A DNA stretch of 64,000 nucleotides from Verrucomicrobiota bacterium. GTDB lineage: Bacteria > Verrucomicrobiota > Verrucomicrobiia > Chthoniobacterales > UBA10450. The position numbers and the translations under genes are program-made. The stretch covers positions 18,294-82,293 of the forward strand of contig QHQA01000007.1 of the NCBI GenBank assembly GCA_003219695.1. The letters are read 5' to 3'. Of the stretch, positions 1 through 10,526 are shown one piece after another. The stretch's first letter is position 1, and each line of letters starts with the position of its first letter. The notes below the pieces were generated by a model, which worked only from the letters and a program-made list of their open reading frames with translations, was not told the DNA's origin and made no database searches.

Positions 1-1572
1 AGCGGCCTCGCGATCGAGCCCGCCGGCGTCCATGAAATATTTTACTGCTTGCTCGAAACTCCATCGGCCAGTGTGAAGGTTTACATCGACGCCGATTCGC
101 GCCGCGCGGTAGCGCGACAATCGCAGGATTTGTCCCTGCGCTGGCGAGTTCTTCGGATAAAGCCCGGTTCGCAGCAGCATCTCTTCGCCATAGAGGGCCC
201 AGCCTTCGACAAACACGGTGTCCTCGTGCTGCCGCCAGATTTCGTCGCTTAGGTGATTTGCAATTGAGAGCTGAAGAAAATGCCCGGGAATGCCTTCGTG
301 TCCGAGAATCGGCCGCGGGTCTTCAATCGCCGCGCGAATATAAAAATTTTTCGACTCCGGATTGTAAGTCGGAATGAAATAGAAACCGGTTGGGTCCTTG
401 TCATAGACGCCGGGCGGATTCATGAAGCCGCCGGGGCTAGTAGGTTTGAACGCTTCAGGCAACTGTCGAATTTCAAAGCGACCAAGATAATCCGGCAGGG
501 TCACAAGATTGTGTCCCTTCAAGAAGCTAATTATTTCTGCTTCGCGGCTTTCGTATGCTTTCAGGAAGGATTCCTGATCGGGCGGAATATGCGCTGCGCG
601 TTTCGGGTTGGGATCAGCTAGTTTCGGATCGGGAAGAAGCGCTTCCAGCGCGCGGTAACGCGCGAGCTCAGCGCGGCCAATCATATCCACCTCCGTGGCG
701 TTAAGCGGCAGAAGCAAGATGTGCTTGAGATAGTAATTGTAGTTCGCTTCGCCCATCGGCGCGAAATCGACCATTTTGGCCAGGCGTTTTTCCAGTTCAT
801 CGGCGTAGCTGTGCAAGCCAGCTAACGCTGAATCGCGCGCTTTGGTCAGGTCATCGTGCTCGTTAGGCGCGAGACCGACGTCGAGCGCCATTAAGCTCTT
901 GTTCAACAGCGGATCGATCGAGCGCGCCGACTGGATCGCAAGTTGCGCATAAAGTTTTACGGGGCTTTGCAAATTGCTCAGGCCCTGCTTTAACAAGGCC
1001 GGCATTTGTTTGAGGCGCGCAGTAGCGGCTAGCGCCCGTTTCCGTGGAGTATCATAATCTTTCTTTAGCAGAGAGAAGATGGCGTTCGTGCATTCGCCCG
1101 TGTAAACCTGCGGATTTGTGCGCTCGAATTTCAGGACGCGATCACCGAACTCGACGTTCTCAAGCTGCGCTCGAAAGAGAATCCAATCGATACGCTCATC
1201 CTTCGGCCAGTTGTCGGTCTTCATCGCGCGCACTTTTTCCAGAAGGGAATGGACATGCTGCGCGCGCTCAGCGATTTTTGCGGGCGAATAATCGGTGAGC
1301 CGATCGTCCCATGTGTGAAGCCCAATGTCGCTGCTGCGGACAGGATAGTTTTCATTTCGCCAGGCGTAATAATCGTCCGCCAGTTTGTGCAGCACGATTG
1401 TTGCCGCGTTCACGCTTTGATTTTTAAAAGTGTCTGCATTAATGCTGGGCGTTGATTTTGTGATCAACGCCTTGTTCGAAACATCTGGGTTACGTTGAGA
1501 AGGTGACTGCGCGATGGCGATGGCTGGTGCACCCAACAGCAATGCAACGAGGAAAAGATCGGCTGGCTTCAC
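1..1572 (-). CDS. DUF885 family protein with signal peptide (C-terminus truncated by window edge)
   Basis: Reverse strand 300->241 reads HEGIPGHFLQLSIANHLSDE, the DUF885 HEGxPGH motif. The frame runs back to a GTG at 1572 followed by a signal-peptide-like MKPADLFLVALLLGAPAIAIAQS. Absent from the ORF track, probably because no stop lies in the window. Confidence 0.85.
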   Translation of the reverse strand, partial: MKPADLFLVALLLGAPAIAIAQSPSQRNPDVSNKALITKSTPSINADTFKNQSVNAATIVLHKLADDYYAWRNENYPVRSSDIGLHTWDDRLTDYSPAKIAERAQHVHSLLEKVRAMKTDNWPKDERIDWILFRAQLENVEFGDRVLKFERTNPQVYTGECTNAIFSLLKKDYDTPRKRALAATARLKQMPALLKQGLSNLQSPVKLYAQLAIQSARSIDPLLNKSLMALDVGLAPNEHDDLTKARDSALAGLHSYADELEKRLAKMVDFAPMGEANYNYYLKHILLLPLNATEVDMIGRAELARYRALEALLPDPKLADPNPKRAAHIPPDQESFLKAYESREAEIISFLKGHNLVTLPDYLGRFEIRQLPEAFKPTSPGGFMNPPGVYDKDPTGFYFIPTYNPESKNFYIRAAIEDPRPILGHEGIPGHFLQLSIANHLSDEIWRQHEDTVFVEGWALYGEEMLLRTGLYPKNSPAQGQILRLSRYRAARIGVDVNLHTGRWSFEQAVKYFMDAGGLDREAA

Positions 1573-1625
1573 CCGCCCAATCGTAATGTGACTATGTCAA
1601 TTGGGAAAGCTGCAAAGCTCGTCCC

Positions 1626-1672
1626 GTAGCCGCCGCCCTGCGGGCGGCGCTTCGCACGAGCGAAGCGGCTAC
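1626..1672. repeat. Intergenic palindromic element (gtagccgc...gcggctac)
   Basis: Terminal inverted repeat plus internal hairpins cgccctgcgggcg and gcttcgcacgagcgaagc. Confidence 0.7.
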
Positions 1673-1697
1673 AACAACAGCAGCGTGTTCATGGCCT

Positions 1698-1904
1698 TCA
1701 TTCGTTCTCTTCCAGTTCGTCGAGCAGTTGTTGTTTCAGATGGTGGCGCGCTGCCTTTTTTATCGCGCGTCGCTCTGCTGCTACTGCTTGCTTTTCCGCC
1801 TGGCGTTCTCGACGTGTCCGTGGTTCGACAGAATGCGACACGTGGCGGATTTTCGGTCGTCGAGCGCCGACCTTTCGTTCTTTTGATTTTGCGTACGGAT
1901 CCAT
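1698..1904 (-). CDS. Small highly basic hypothetical protein
   Basis: 68 aa, K/R/E-rich coherent composition; only an ORF call. Confidence 0.35.
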   Translation of the reverse strand: MDPYAKSKERKVGARRPKIRHVSHSVEPRTRRERQAEKQAVAAERRAIKKAARHHLKQQLLDELEENE

Positions 1905-2057
1905 GAGACGTTTAACGCTGCTTATTGGCGATGAAAAGAACAGCGACCGGCAAGCTGAAGAACGATGGAAAAAATGGCCACAGCCACAACCGATTCGTCA
2001 TTCGGATTTCATCATCGTAATAGTTCGTGTTCATTCGTGTCTATTCGTGGTTAAAAG

Positions 2058-2753
2058 ATGAAGACTCTGGGGATCATCGGTGGTCTCGGACCGGAAAGCA
2101 CGGTTGACTATTATCAAAAGATCATTGCGCTTTATCGCGAGCGCACTGGCGACGGCAGTTATCCGGAGTTTATCATCAACAGCGTTAATTTGCGCAAGGG
2201 ACTCGACTTCATGGACGCAAACAATCTGAGCGGCATGGCTGATTACTTGCTCAAGGGAATCAGCAAACTTGCGCGTGCAGGCGCCGATTTCGGTCTGATT
2301 TCGGCAAACACTCCTCATATTGTTTTTGATGAGGTCGCGTCCGTCTCACCAATTCCACTGATCAGCATCGTAGAAGCGACATGCGCGGCTGCCAAAACGC
2401 GGAATCTAAGACGGCTCGCTTTGTTTGGGACGCGCTACACCATGCAGGCGAATTTTTATCCAAAAGTTTTCTCGCGCGAACAAATCGAGCTTCTGGTGCC
2501 CGAGCGCGAGGACCAGGATTACCTCCATGAGAAATACTTTAGCGAACTTGTGCCGGGAAAATTCTTGCCGGAGACGCGCGCTGGTTTGCTTGCCATCGTA
2601 GATCGGATGAAAGCAAAGAACGACATCGACGGTGTGATTCTGGCCGGAACAGAACTGCGGCTGCTTCTGCGCGGTCCCGAGCACGACGGGATTCCGTTTC
2701 TTGATACGACAAAGATTCACGTCGAAGCGGCAGTAACTGAAATGCTCTCGTGA
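2058..2753 (+). CDS. Aspartate/glutamate racemase family protein
   Basis: N-terminal MKTLGIIGGLGPESTVDYYQKI is typical of the Asp/Glu racemase family. Confidence 0.9.
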   Translation: MKTLGIIGGLGPESTVDYYQKIIALYRERTGDGSYPEFIINSVNLRKGLDFMDANNLSGMADYLLKGISKLARAGADFGLISANTPHIVFDEVASVSPIPLISIVEATCAAAKTRNLRRLALFGTRYTMQANFYPKVFSREQIELLVPEREDQDYLHEKYFSELVPGKFLPETRAGLLAIVDRMKAKNDIDGVILAGTELRLLLRGPEHDGIPFLDTTKIHVEAAVTEMLS

Positions 2754-2925
2754 GCGAAGCCCTCACCAGCAACAAACAGTAATCAACACGAATCAACACG
2801 AAGACAAACCAGATTCGCCCCCGAATGACGCGAATTACGCGAATCCGCCTTGCCGATACTTGTGGCTAAGAAATGATCAGCACTCACGATTCACCATTCA
2901 CCAATCACTTCTCACTAAACAAAAA

Positions 2926-2997
2926 TGGGCGGTGAAGGGTTCGAACCTCCGACCCTCTCGGTGTAAACGAGACGCTCTACCGCTGAGCTAACCGCCC
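2926..2997 (-). tRNA. tRNA-Val (anticodon TAC), CCA not encoded
   Basis: Reverse strand GGGCGGTTAGCTCAGCGGTAGAGCGTCTCGTTTACACCGAGAGGGTCGGAGGTTCGAACCCTTCACCGCCCA folds as a cloverleaf with anticodon loop TTTACAC. Confidence 0.95.
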
Positions 2998-3640
2998 GTC
3001 TCGGGAAATGATAAGTGATTGGTGAACGGTGATCAGTCAAACAAAGCATCTTTCCCGTGCTCGAGCGACAATGCGAAGGTGTGTTCTTCCGCATTGTGGC
3101 GACAGATAGCATTTCGTCGCGCGTTGCCTGGAAGCTTAAATGCCGTGCTGGAACTTGAAGCCGAGCCGCTCCACCGCCATCAATGTTTCCAGCCGAATGC
3201 GGCGGCGAGTACGGGCAGCGGCCGAGCGACGCGATAATTTCGCGCATCAGCAATGCATGACTTTCTGGCCTGGAGCCGATGCTTTGTGGTCCGCTGCTCG
3301 ACGAGCCGCCGTTCCTCTCGCCGCTGTTCGCGAATCTTGCGATCGACGAGAGTTTTGAAGCTGTGTTCAATCCAACCTCGACTGAATAAGTTAAGCTTCG
3401 GCCATTTCATTGCTTCTACCGCCGGTGCGAAGTGTCCGTTTGGCACTGTCTCTGATCTCAAAGCACAGAGACTTCGGATTGGGCTAGGCATCTGGATGTG
3501 CCGCATATGGCGGCGGAGCAGGCCGAAAAGCGGTCCCTTTCGTAGTACGTGAGCGTTCAGGATGGGTGGGCTGTAAAGTCACTTCCGCATTGCTCAATTC
3601 TTAGTGATGGCGCATGAATGTGGTTCCGCCATTCTCAAGA

Positions 3641-4084
3641 ATGAAAGAACGTTACTTCGATGATTTTAAAGTGCGTGATCGCTTCAAATCCGAGCCGCTT
3701 AGAGTGACAGAGAAGCAGGTAATCGAGTTCGCCCACAAATTTGATCCGCAGATGTTTCATCTCAATCGCAGAAGCGCCGAGCGAACAATTTTTAAAGGTT
3801 TGATTGCGAGCGGTTGGCATACAGCGGCAATGACGATGCACTTGTTTGTGCAAACATTGAATCTCGCCGAGGGCGCCATCGGTCTGGGCATTGACAAACT
3901 GCGCTGGCCTAATGTGGTGCGGCCGGGCGATGTGCTCACGGTTGAGACTAAGATTGTCCATCTGCGGCCGTCACGCTCAAGGCCCAAATACGGGATCATT
4001 CGCGTGCGGGAGGTGACGAAAAATCAGCGCGGCGAAATTGTGCAAACCATGCTGGCCAGCGTCATGGTGCCGCGGCGCGGCTGA
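3641..4084 (+). CDS. MaoC family dehydratase
   Basis: MKERYFDDFKVRDRFKSEPLRVTEKQVIEFAHKFDPQMFHLN...GLIASGWHTAAM matches the MaoC hotdog pattern. Confidence 0.85.
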   Translation: MKERYFDDFKVRDRFKSEPLRVTEKQVIEFAHKFDPQMFHLNRRSAERTIFKGLIASGWHTAAMTMHLFVQTLNLAEGAIGLGIDKLRWPNVVRPGDVLTVETKIVHLRPSRSRPKYGIIRVREVTKNQRGEIVQTMLASVMVPRRG

Positions 4085-4177
4085 CGGCAAGGAGCTTAAG
4101 CGCAAAGAGCTAAGCGGGAAGAGGAGAGGAAAGAGCGCTTTGCGCCGCGCGTTTCTTGAGGCAACGTCGGACAAACT

Positions 4178-4606
4178 ATGAGAAACTACATGAAAGACAA
4201 CAGCAAAGAGCAAAAAGCGAAGGGCCAAGACATGGGTCGCACGCGACAGCGGCGACCGCACTGGCGTTTTGAGGACTTGGAAATCTGGAACAAGGCGGCA
4301 GACCTCGCGGTTAAGTTCCATCGAATTGCTGAACGCCTCGATAGACGTCGGCTTTACCGCTATGCCGAACAACTGCGTGCGGCAGGCCTGTCGATTTCCA
4401 ACAACATAGCGGAAGGATCAGGCAGCATACACAAACAGGAATTCATCCAATTCCTAAATATCACCAGACGATCGTTGTTCGAGGATGCATGGATGCTGCT
4501 GGTGCTTGAAAGGCTCGGCTTGCTCGAAAGCACAGAAGTTGATGAACTGCTCTGGGACTGTGACGAAGAGAGCCGCAAAATCACCAGCTTCTCTCGCAAA
4601 CTCTGA
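4178..4606 (+). CDS. Four-helix bundle protein (S23 / 23S rRNA intervening-sequence protein family)
   Basis: FEDLEIWNKAADLAVKFHRIAE...QLRAAGLSISNNIAEGSGSIHKQEFIQFLNITRRSLFED matches the IVP family pattern. Confidence 0.9.
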   Translation: MRNYMKDNSKEQKAKGQDMGRTRQRRPHWRFEDLEIWNKAADLAVKFHRIAERLDRRRLYRYAEQLRAAGLSISNNIAEGSGSIHKQEFIQFLNITRRSLFEDAWMLLVLERLGLLESTEVDELLWDCDEESRKITSFSRKL

Positions 4607-4654
4607 CGGGGATGCGCCTTGCGAGCTTTGCGCTTTCCTCTGTGCGCTTTGCGC

Positions 4655-5644
<990 letters not shown>

Positions 5645-5691
5645 AATAACGGAAGAGGATCAAAGGCTCGCCTTAAAATGCCGCGGGTTTT

Positions 5692-5845
5692 TGTCATGTC
5701 GAGCGAAGTCGAGACATCTCTGGTCTTATTAGCGAGAGACTTGATTTGCTCACTTCCCGTTTGCTCAACCTCCGGTTTCCCGTCCATGTTGCGGCTTTCC
5801 CAGTCGCTCCATTCTCGACTTCACTGCGCTCCGCTCGAAATGACA
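5692..5845. repeat. Inverted-repeat element of the TGTCATTCCGAGCGAAGTCGAG family
   Basis: Left arm tgtcatgtcgagcgaagtcgagacatctctgg; right arm tcgacttcactgcgctccgctcgaaatgaca. Confidence 0.75.
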
Positions 5846-5851
5846 AGGCCA

Positions 5852-6781
5852 TCATGACTTTTGAGATTCGATTGTCAGTTTTATTGCGGTTGCGAAATCG
5901 TCGGGCAAAGGGGCCTCAAAGCTTTTCCATTCGCCGGTGCGCGGATGCCGGAAGCCAAGCTTCCACGCGTGCAACATTTGGCGCGTGAAATTTTTTGCAA
6001 GGCGCGGCGCATAGACTTTATCGCCGAGCACCGGGTGACCGAGATGATGCAGATGCACGCGAATTTGATGAGTTCGCCCGCTATGCAGCCGGCACTCAAT
6101 TAAGCTGGCCTGATCGCTCGAGCGAGTAACGCGGTATTCGGTTTTGGCTGCGCGCCCACGGAGGGAAGTCACCCGCATTCGATGGCGATGGACTGGATGC
6201 CGTCCGATCTGCTCTTCAATTACGCCAGCCGCTTTGCGCAATTTTCCGGCGACCAGCGCGAGATAAATCTTTTCCACTGTGCGCGCGGCGAACTGTTTGG
6301 ATAATTCCCGATGCGCCAGATCATTTTTAGCGACCACGAGGCAGCCGCTTGTTTCCTTATCGAGACGGTGAACGATGCCGGGGCGTTCTTTCCCGCCGAT
6401 GCCTGACAATGTAGTGCAGTGACTGAGCAGGGCGTTGACCAAGGTGTGTTCGCGTTGACCGGCGCCAGGGTGAACGGTTAGTCCGGGCGGCTTGTTAATA
6501 ACGATGAGATCGTCGTCTTCAAAAAGAATCTCGAGCGGAATCGGTTCTGGCCGGATCTCGATCTTCTCCGGCGAGGGCTCGATGACATCAATCTTGTCAC
6601 CGCCTCGGACAATCTGCCGCGGCCGGGTGGTTTGCTCATTGAGCCGAACAAACCCGCCACGGATCAATTGCTGAAGCCGCGACCGGGAAAATTCCGGAAG
6701 TCGCTTCGCCAGAAACTGATCAAGGCGCAGCTTCGCGTCGTTTTCTGACACGACAAACTCGATCGGCGTCGAATTTTTCAA
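5852..6781 (-). CDS. RluA family pseudouridine synthase
   Basis: S4 domain (LDQFLAKRLPEFSRSRLQQLIRGGFVRLN) plus NKPPGLTVHPGAG and IVHRLDKETSGCLVVAKND. ORF is open to 6970; a TTG at 6781 is a likelier start. Confidence 0.92.
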   Translation of the reverse strand: MKNSTPIEFVVSENDAKLRLDQFLAKRLPEFSRSRLQQLIRGGFVRLNEQTTRPRQIVRGGDKIDVIEPSPEKIEIRPEPIPLEILFEDDDLIVINKPPGLTVHPGAGQREHTLVNALLSHCTTLSGIGGKERPGIVHRLDKETSGCLVVAKNDLAHRELSKQFAARTVEKIYLALVAGKLRKAAGVIEEQIGRHPVHRHRMRVTSLRGRAAKTEYRVTRSSDQASLIECRLHSGRTHQIRVHLHHLGHPVLGDKVYAPRLAKNFTRQMLHAWKLGFRHPRTGEWKSFEAPLPDDFATAIKLTIESQKS

Positions 6782-6924
6782 TGTTTCGAAATAGATCAGA
6801 GCATGAATATGAGCAAGAGTAAGAGCAGGGAACAAACCGAGGATGAACGAATCTCGCAGCTGAGAGTCAGATTTTAGACGAATCGTTGCCAGGGAGCTTC
6901 TTTGGCGCGATGTTTTTCCTGCAC

Positions 6925-8532
6925 ATGGCACAACAAAACCCACCACCACCGCCACCGCCATTTCCGTCACCGGAAGAGCTGAAGGCCAAGATCACCGAGT
7001 TCATGAAACAGAACTTCGGCGATCGGGTCTCGGTCGCGACCATTACCGAGCCCGAGCCGGCGGTTGCAGAGGAGGATGAAAAGGCGGAAAAAGCCGAGCA
7101 CGAGGAATTCGAATTCAACCTACTTCCGCGCGATATCAAAGCGCATCTCGACCGATTCGTAATCAAACAAGAAGAAGCAAAGAAGGTCCTCGCGATTGCC
7201 GTTTGCGATCATTACAACCATGCCAATTACCTGCGCCGACTTGAAAAAGAAGATGCCAGGCGCGCCCAAGAGATCGAGTACATCAAGCAAAACGTAATTT
7301 TGGTCGGGCCGACCGGCGTGGGTAAAACTTATCTCATCAAACACATCGCCGACCTGATCAAAGTGCCGTTTGTAAAAGCGGACGCGACGAAGTTCAGCGA
7401 GACCGGTTACGTCGGCGGCGACGTGGAAGATTTGGTGCGCGAACTGGTGCACAAAGCCGATGGCGACGTGAACCTCGCGCAGTTCGGAATCATTTACATT
7501 GATGAGATCGACAAGATCGCTTCGGCGGGAAATTTGATCGGCCGGGATGTGAGCGGGCGCGGCGTGCAGACCACGCTGCTGAAGTTAATGGAGGAAACAG
7601 AAGTGCCGGTGCGCAGCATGAACGATCTCCAGGCGCAATTACAGGCCGCGTTCGAATTTCAACGACGCGGCAAGGCGAAACGCGAGACGATTAACACACG
7701 CCACATTCTCTTTGTGGTGAGCGGCGCATTTGAGAAGTTGAAGGAACAGGTGGCGCGGCGCGTCCGGCAGGGACAGATCGGGTTTAGCGCGCAACCGGTT
7801 CACGTAATGGACAACGAATTGTTCCGGCACGTCACGACCCAGGATTTTATCGAATACGGGTTCGAGCCGGAATTCATCGGCCGCTTGCCTGTGCGCGTGG
7901 TTTGTGAGGACCTGGACGCCGATGATCTTTTCAACATCATGAAGTATTCCGAGGGCAGTTTGCTCCGGCAATACGAGCGCGCCTTTCGCGCCTACGGGAT
8001 TGAGATCAGTTTCGAGGACCAAGCGCTGCGGCTGCTGGCAGAAGCTGCTGCGAAGGAAAAGACCGGCGCGCGTGGATTGCTCACGGTGTTTGAAAAGTTG
8101 TTCCGCGATTATAAATATTATCTCGCCGGATCAGGCCTGACACAGTTGCGTGTCACTGCGGCGCTGGTGCGCGAGCCGCAGCGTGTGCTTGATCGGTTAA
8201 TGGTGGAGGGACACAAGCTAGAGGCGCAAATGCTCGAAGCCGACGCGCGTCAGTTTGCCGAAAAATTCAGCAACGAGCATGAGCTGGAAATTGTTTTCGA
8301 TGAGAGCGCGATTCGGCGCCTGGTCGAGCGCGCGCAGACTGAGCGGATGAACATGAGCGATCTGTGCGCTCATTTATTTAAGGATTACCAGTTCGGGTTG
8401 AACCTGATCAAAAAAAATACGGGCCAGACGAAGTTTGTTCTGAACGCCGCGGCAATCGATGCACCGGACAAATTCCTGAGCGAACTTGTGGTGCAATCCT
8501 ATTACCCGGCTGCAATGACACAAAAAGCCTGA
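6925..8532 (+). CDS. ClpX-like AAA+ ATPase lacking the N-terminal zinc finger
   Basis: Walker A GPTGVGKT, pore loop GYVG, Walker [15 protein letters not shown] motif. N-terminus is proline-rich instead of a Cys4 domain. Confidence 0.88.
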   Translation: MAQQNPPPPPPPFPSPEELKAKITEFMKQNFGDRVSVATITEPEPAVAEEDEKAEKAEHEEFEFNLLPRDIKAHLDRFVIKQEEAKKVLAIAVCDHYNHANYLRRLEKEDARRAQEIEYIKQNVILVGPTGVGKTYLIKHIADLIKVPFVKADATKFSETGYVGGDVEDLVRELVHKADGDVNLAQFGIIYIDEIDKIASAGNLIGRDVSGRGVQTTLLKLMEETEVPVRSMNDLQAQLQAAFEFQRRGKAKRETINTRHILFVVSGAFEKLKEQVARRVRQGQIGFSAQPVHVMDNELFRHVTTQDFIEYGFEPEFIGRLPVRVVCEDLDADDLFNIMKYSEGSLLRQYERAFRAYGIEISFEDQALRLLAEAAAKEKTGARGLLTVFEKLFRDYKYYLAGSGLTQLRVTAALVREPQRVLDRLMVEGHKLEAQMLEADARQFAEKFSNEHELEIVFDESAIRRLVERAQTERMNMSDLCAHLFKDYQFGLNLIKKNTGQTKFVLNAAAIDAPDKFLSELVVQSYYPAAMTQKA

Positions 8533-8535
8533 TCG

Positions 8536-9822
8536 TTGATGAAGCGATTGTTGATCACAACGCTCGTAATTGGAATCGCGGTCGCTGTTGGCGTCGGCGC
8601 GCTGCACGCGAGCAAGTTCCTGGCAGGTTTCGAAGCGGCCGCTGCGCAGCTTGTCTCCGACTATGCCGGCGCGGCGCGCATCATCAGTGAAAAATGGCAA
8701 TACGTCTTTGTTCTGCTGATCGCGCTTGGTGTCTCGTGGCTCAGCCTGAGCAACGTCCCACGGTGGGGTAGCCGTCTGCTATTTAGTCTCTTGTTGCTGG
8801 AGCTGTTCGGCCTTTCATGGGTTTGCTCGCTTTACCGGGTGTTCTTTCAGCCGATTCCCTCGGCTCTTGCCTTGGTATTCGCATTTGGAGCAGCCGAGGG
8901 CTGGTCGGCTTTTTTACGGAGAGATCGCTCGCATATGGTGCGAACGTTCTTTGCTGATCGTCTTTCGAAAAAGGAATTTCGCCGTCTAAAGGACGCCACA
9001 ACTTCGTTCGATGCGCACCCGAAAGCGTACGAAGTAAGCGTGGTGGTGTGCGATATCGGTAACAAGTTCGCCACGGGACGAATCCGCAGTGGCGGACTTG
9101 CCTTCGCAAAAGGTTCGGAGCCTGCGGCGTTCGCTGAAGCTGCAGCAAAATTTATTCGCGAGACCGCTGCGCGTCTGACCGATGAAGGCGCTTACTTGCA
9201 GGCTGCTGATGGTGAAGGTGTCGTTGGCATTTTCGGGTTTCCCGCGTCGGACCCCGAGCACGCGCAAAAAGCAGTGCGTGTTATCCTCGACATGATAAAG
9301 AATTCTCGCGAGCGCCGGAGAGACAGCGAAGAAGCGCTTGGCGACTTGGACCTGTGCGCGGGGATTAGTTCCGGCATGATCATTGCCGGTGCACTGAAAG
9401 ACGGACGCCGGCCTCTGCTCCTGGCCAGCGGTGAACCCATTGAGCTGGCCCGCAGGTTCTGCGCCTTAAATCATTTCTATGGATCCAAAGCATTGATGGA
9501 CACGCAGACTTTTGATCGAGTGAGTGAGGCAGTTGTCGCGCGCCCGATTGATTTTGTGAGTGGGCTGAATTCGCACGATCAGCTTGAAATTTACGAGCCG
9601 CTCTGGCTCGCCGCAGATGCCACGCCGGAACACATCGCGCGCCGAGATTCGTTCTGGAGCGGAGTAGTCCTCTACCGGGAAAGGCGATGGGCGGAAGCGT
9701 ACAATGAATTTCAGAAGGCGCGCGGTCCTGGGGATGAAGATGATCCTCCATTGGAATTTTATTTGCGCAGGCTGGAGCCGCTTGTCCTGCAGTTGACGGA
9801 GCCGCCCTTCGAATCAATCTGA
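8536..9822 (+). CDS. Membrane protein with adenylate/guanylate cyclase-like (class III) domain
   Basis: Two N-terminal TM segments, then VSVVVCDIGNKF, ADGEGVVGIFG and AGISSGMIIAG, which align with class III cyclase motifs. Confidence 0.7.
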   Translation: MMKRLLITTLVIGIAVAVGVGALHASKFLAGFEAAAAQLVSDYAGAARIISEKWQYVFVLLIALGVSWLSLSNVPRWGSRLLFSLLLLELFGLSWVCSLYRVFFQPIPSALALVFAFGAAEGWSAFLRRDRSHMVRTFFADRLSKKEFRRLKDATTSFDAHPKAYEVSVVVCDIGNKFATGRIRSGGLAFAKGSEPAAFAEAAAKFIRETAARLTDEGAYLQAADGEGVVGIFGFPASDPEHAQKAVRVILDMIKNSRERRRDSEEALGDLDLCAGISSGMIIAGALKDGRRPLLLASGEPIELARRFCALNHFYGSKALMDTQTFDRVSEAVVARPIDFVSGLNSHDQLEIYEPLWLAADATPEHIARRDSFWSGVVLYRERRWAEAYNEFQKARGPGDEDDPPLEFYLRRLEPLVLQLTEPPFESI

Positions 9823-9826
9823 GCGC

Positions 9827-10435
9827 GTGTTGAAACGGACGGAATATCCGGCAGCCATCCGGAATCTGATTGCGCAACTGCGGCAAATGCCGGGAGTCGG
9901 CCCTCGCTCGGCGGAGCGAATCGCGCTCTGGATGGTGCGGGCGCGCAACGGCCAGCCGGAGCAAATTGCGCGCGCGATCGCGGACACGCGCCGGTCTATT
10001 CGCGCCTGCAATCTTTGCGGATTTTTTGCAGCGAGCGAAATCTGCGAAATATGCGTCGACTCCTCGCGCGCTACAGACTTGCTTTGCCTTGTAGAACAGC
10101 CGACCGATATTCTCCCCTTGGAAAAAACCGGTGCCTTTCGCGGCCGATACCATTCGCTTGGCGGGAAAATTTCGCCGCTGGATCATGTAGGCCCCGAAGA
10201 TTTGCGCATCAAAGAATTGTTGGATCGCGTCGATCGAGAAAAAATCTCGGAGATCATTTTCGCGCTACCCGCCGACGTGGAAGGCGAGGCGACAACAAAT
10301 TACATTGTCGATCTGTTGAAGAGCAAACCGGTCGCGCTCACGCGCATCGCCCGCGGTATTCCAGCCGGCGGCGGCCTTGAATCGGCCGATGAATTGACGC
10401 TCGCAGCCGCGCTGTCAGGCAGGACGAAGCTGTAA
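9827..10435 (+). CDS. recR: Recombination protein RecR
   Basis: LIAQLRQMPGVGPRSAERIALWM, CNLCGFFAASEICEIC zinc finger, TOPRIM region and C-terminal GIPAGGGLESADELTLAAALSGR. Confidence 0.96.
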   Translation: MLKRTEYPAAIRNLIAQLRQMPGVGPRSAERIALWMVRARNGQPEQIARAIADTRRSIRACNLCGFFAASEICEICVDSSRATDLLCLVEQPTDILPLEKTGAFRGRYHSLGGKISPLDHVGPEDLRIKELLDRVDREKISEIIFALPADVEGEATTNYIVDLLKSKPVALTRIARGIPAGGGLESADELTLAAALSGRTKL

Positions 10436-10526
10436 TCGAGTTTTAAGTTTTAAGTGTTAAGTTTTAAGGGCAGATTTGAGCAATGAGCGCTCAAAACTTA
10501 GAGCTTAAGACTTAAAACTTTCTCTC

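Noticed and set aside
2915-3370. 151-aa minus-strand ORF
   Set aside because: It runs through tRNA-Val and the flanking phrase arms; composition is not protein-like.
3100-3600. Possible gene remnant (e.g. LCGPLLDEPPFLSPLFANLAIDESFEAVFNPTSTE in one plus frame)
   Set aside because: Short, with no continuous frame and no recognised family; cannot support a feature.
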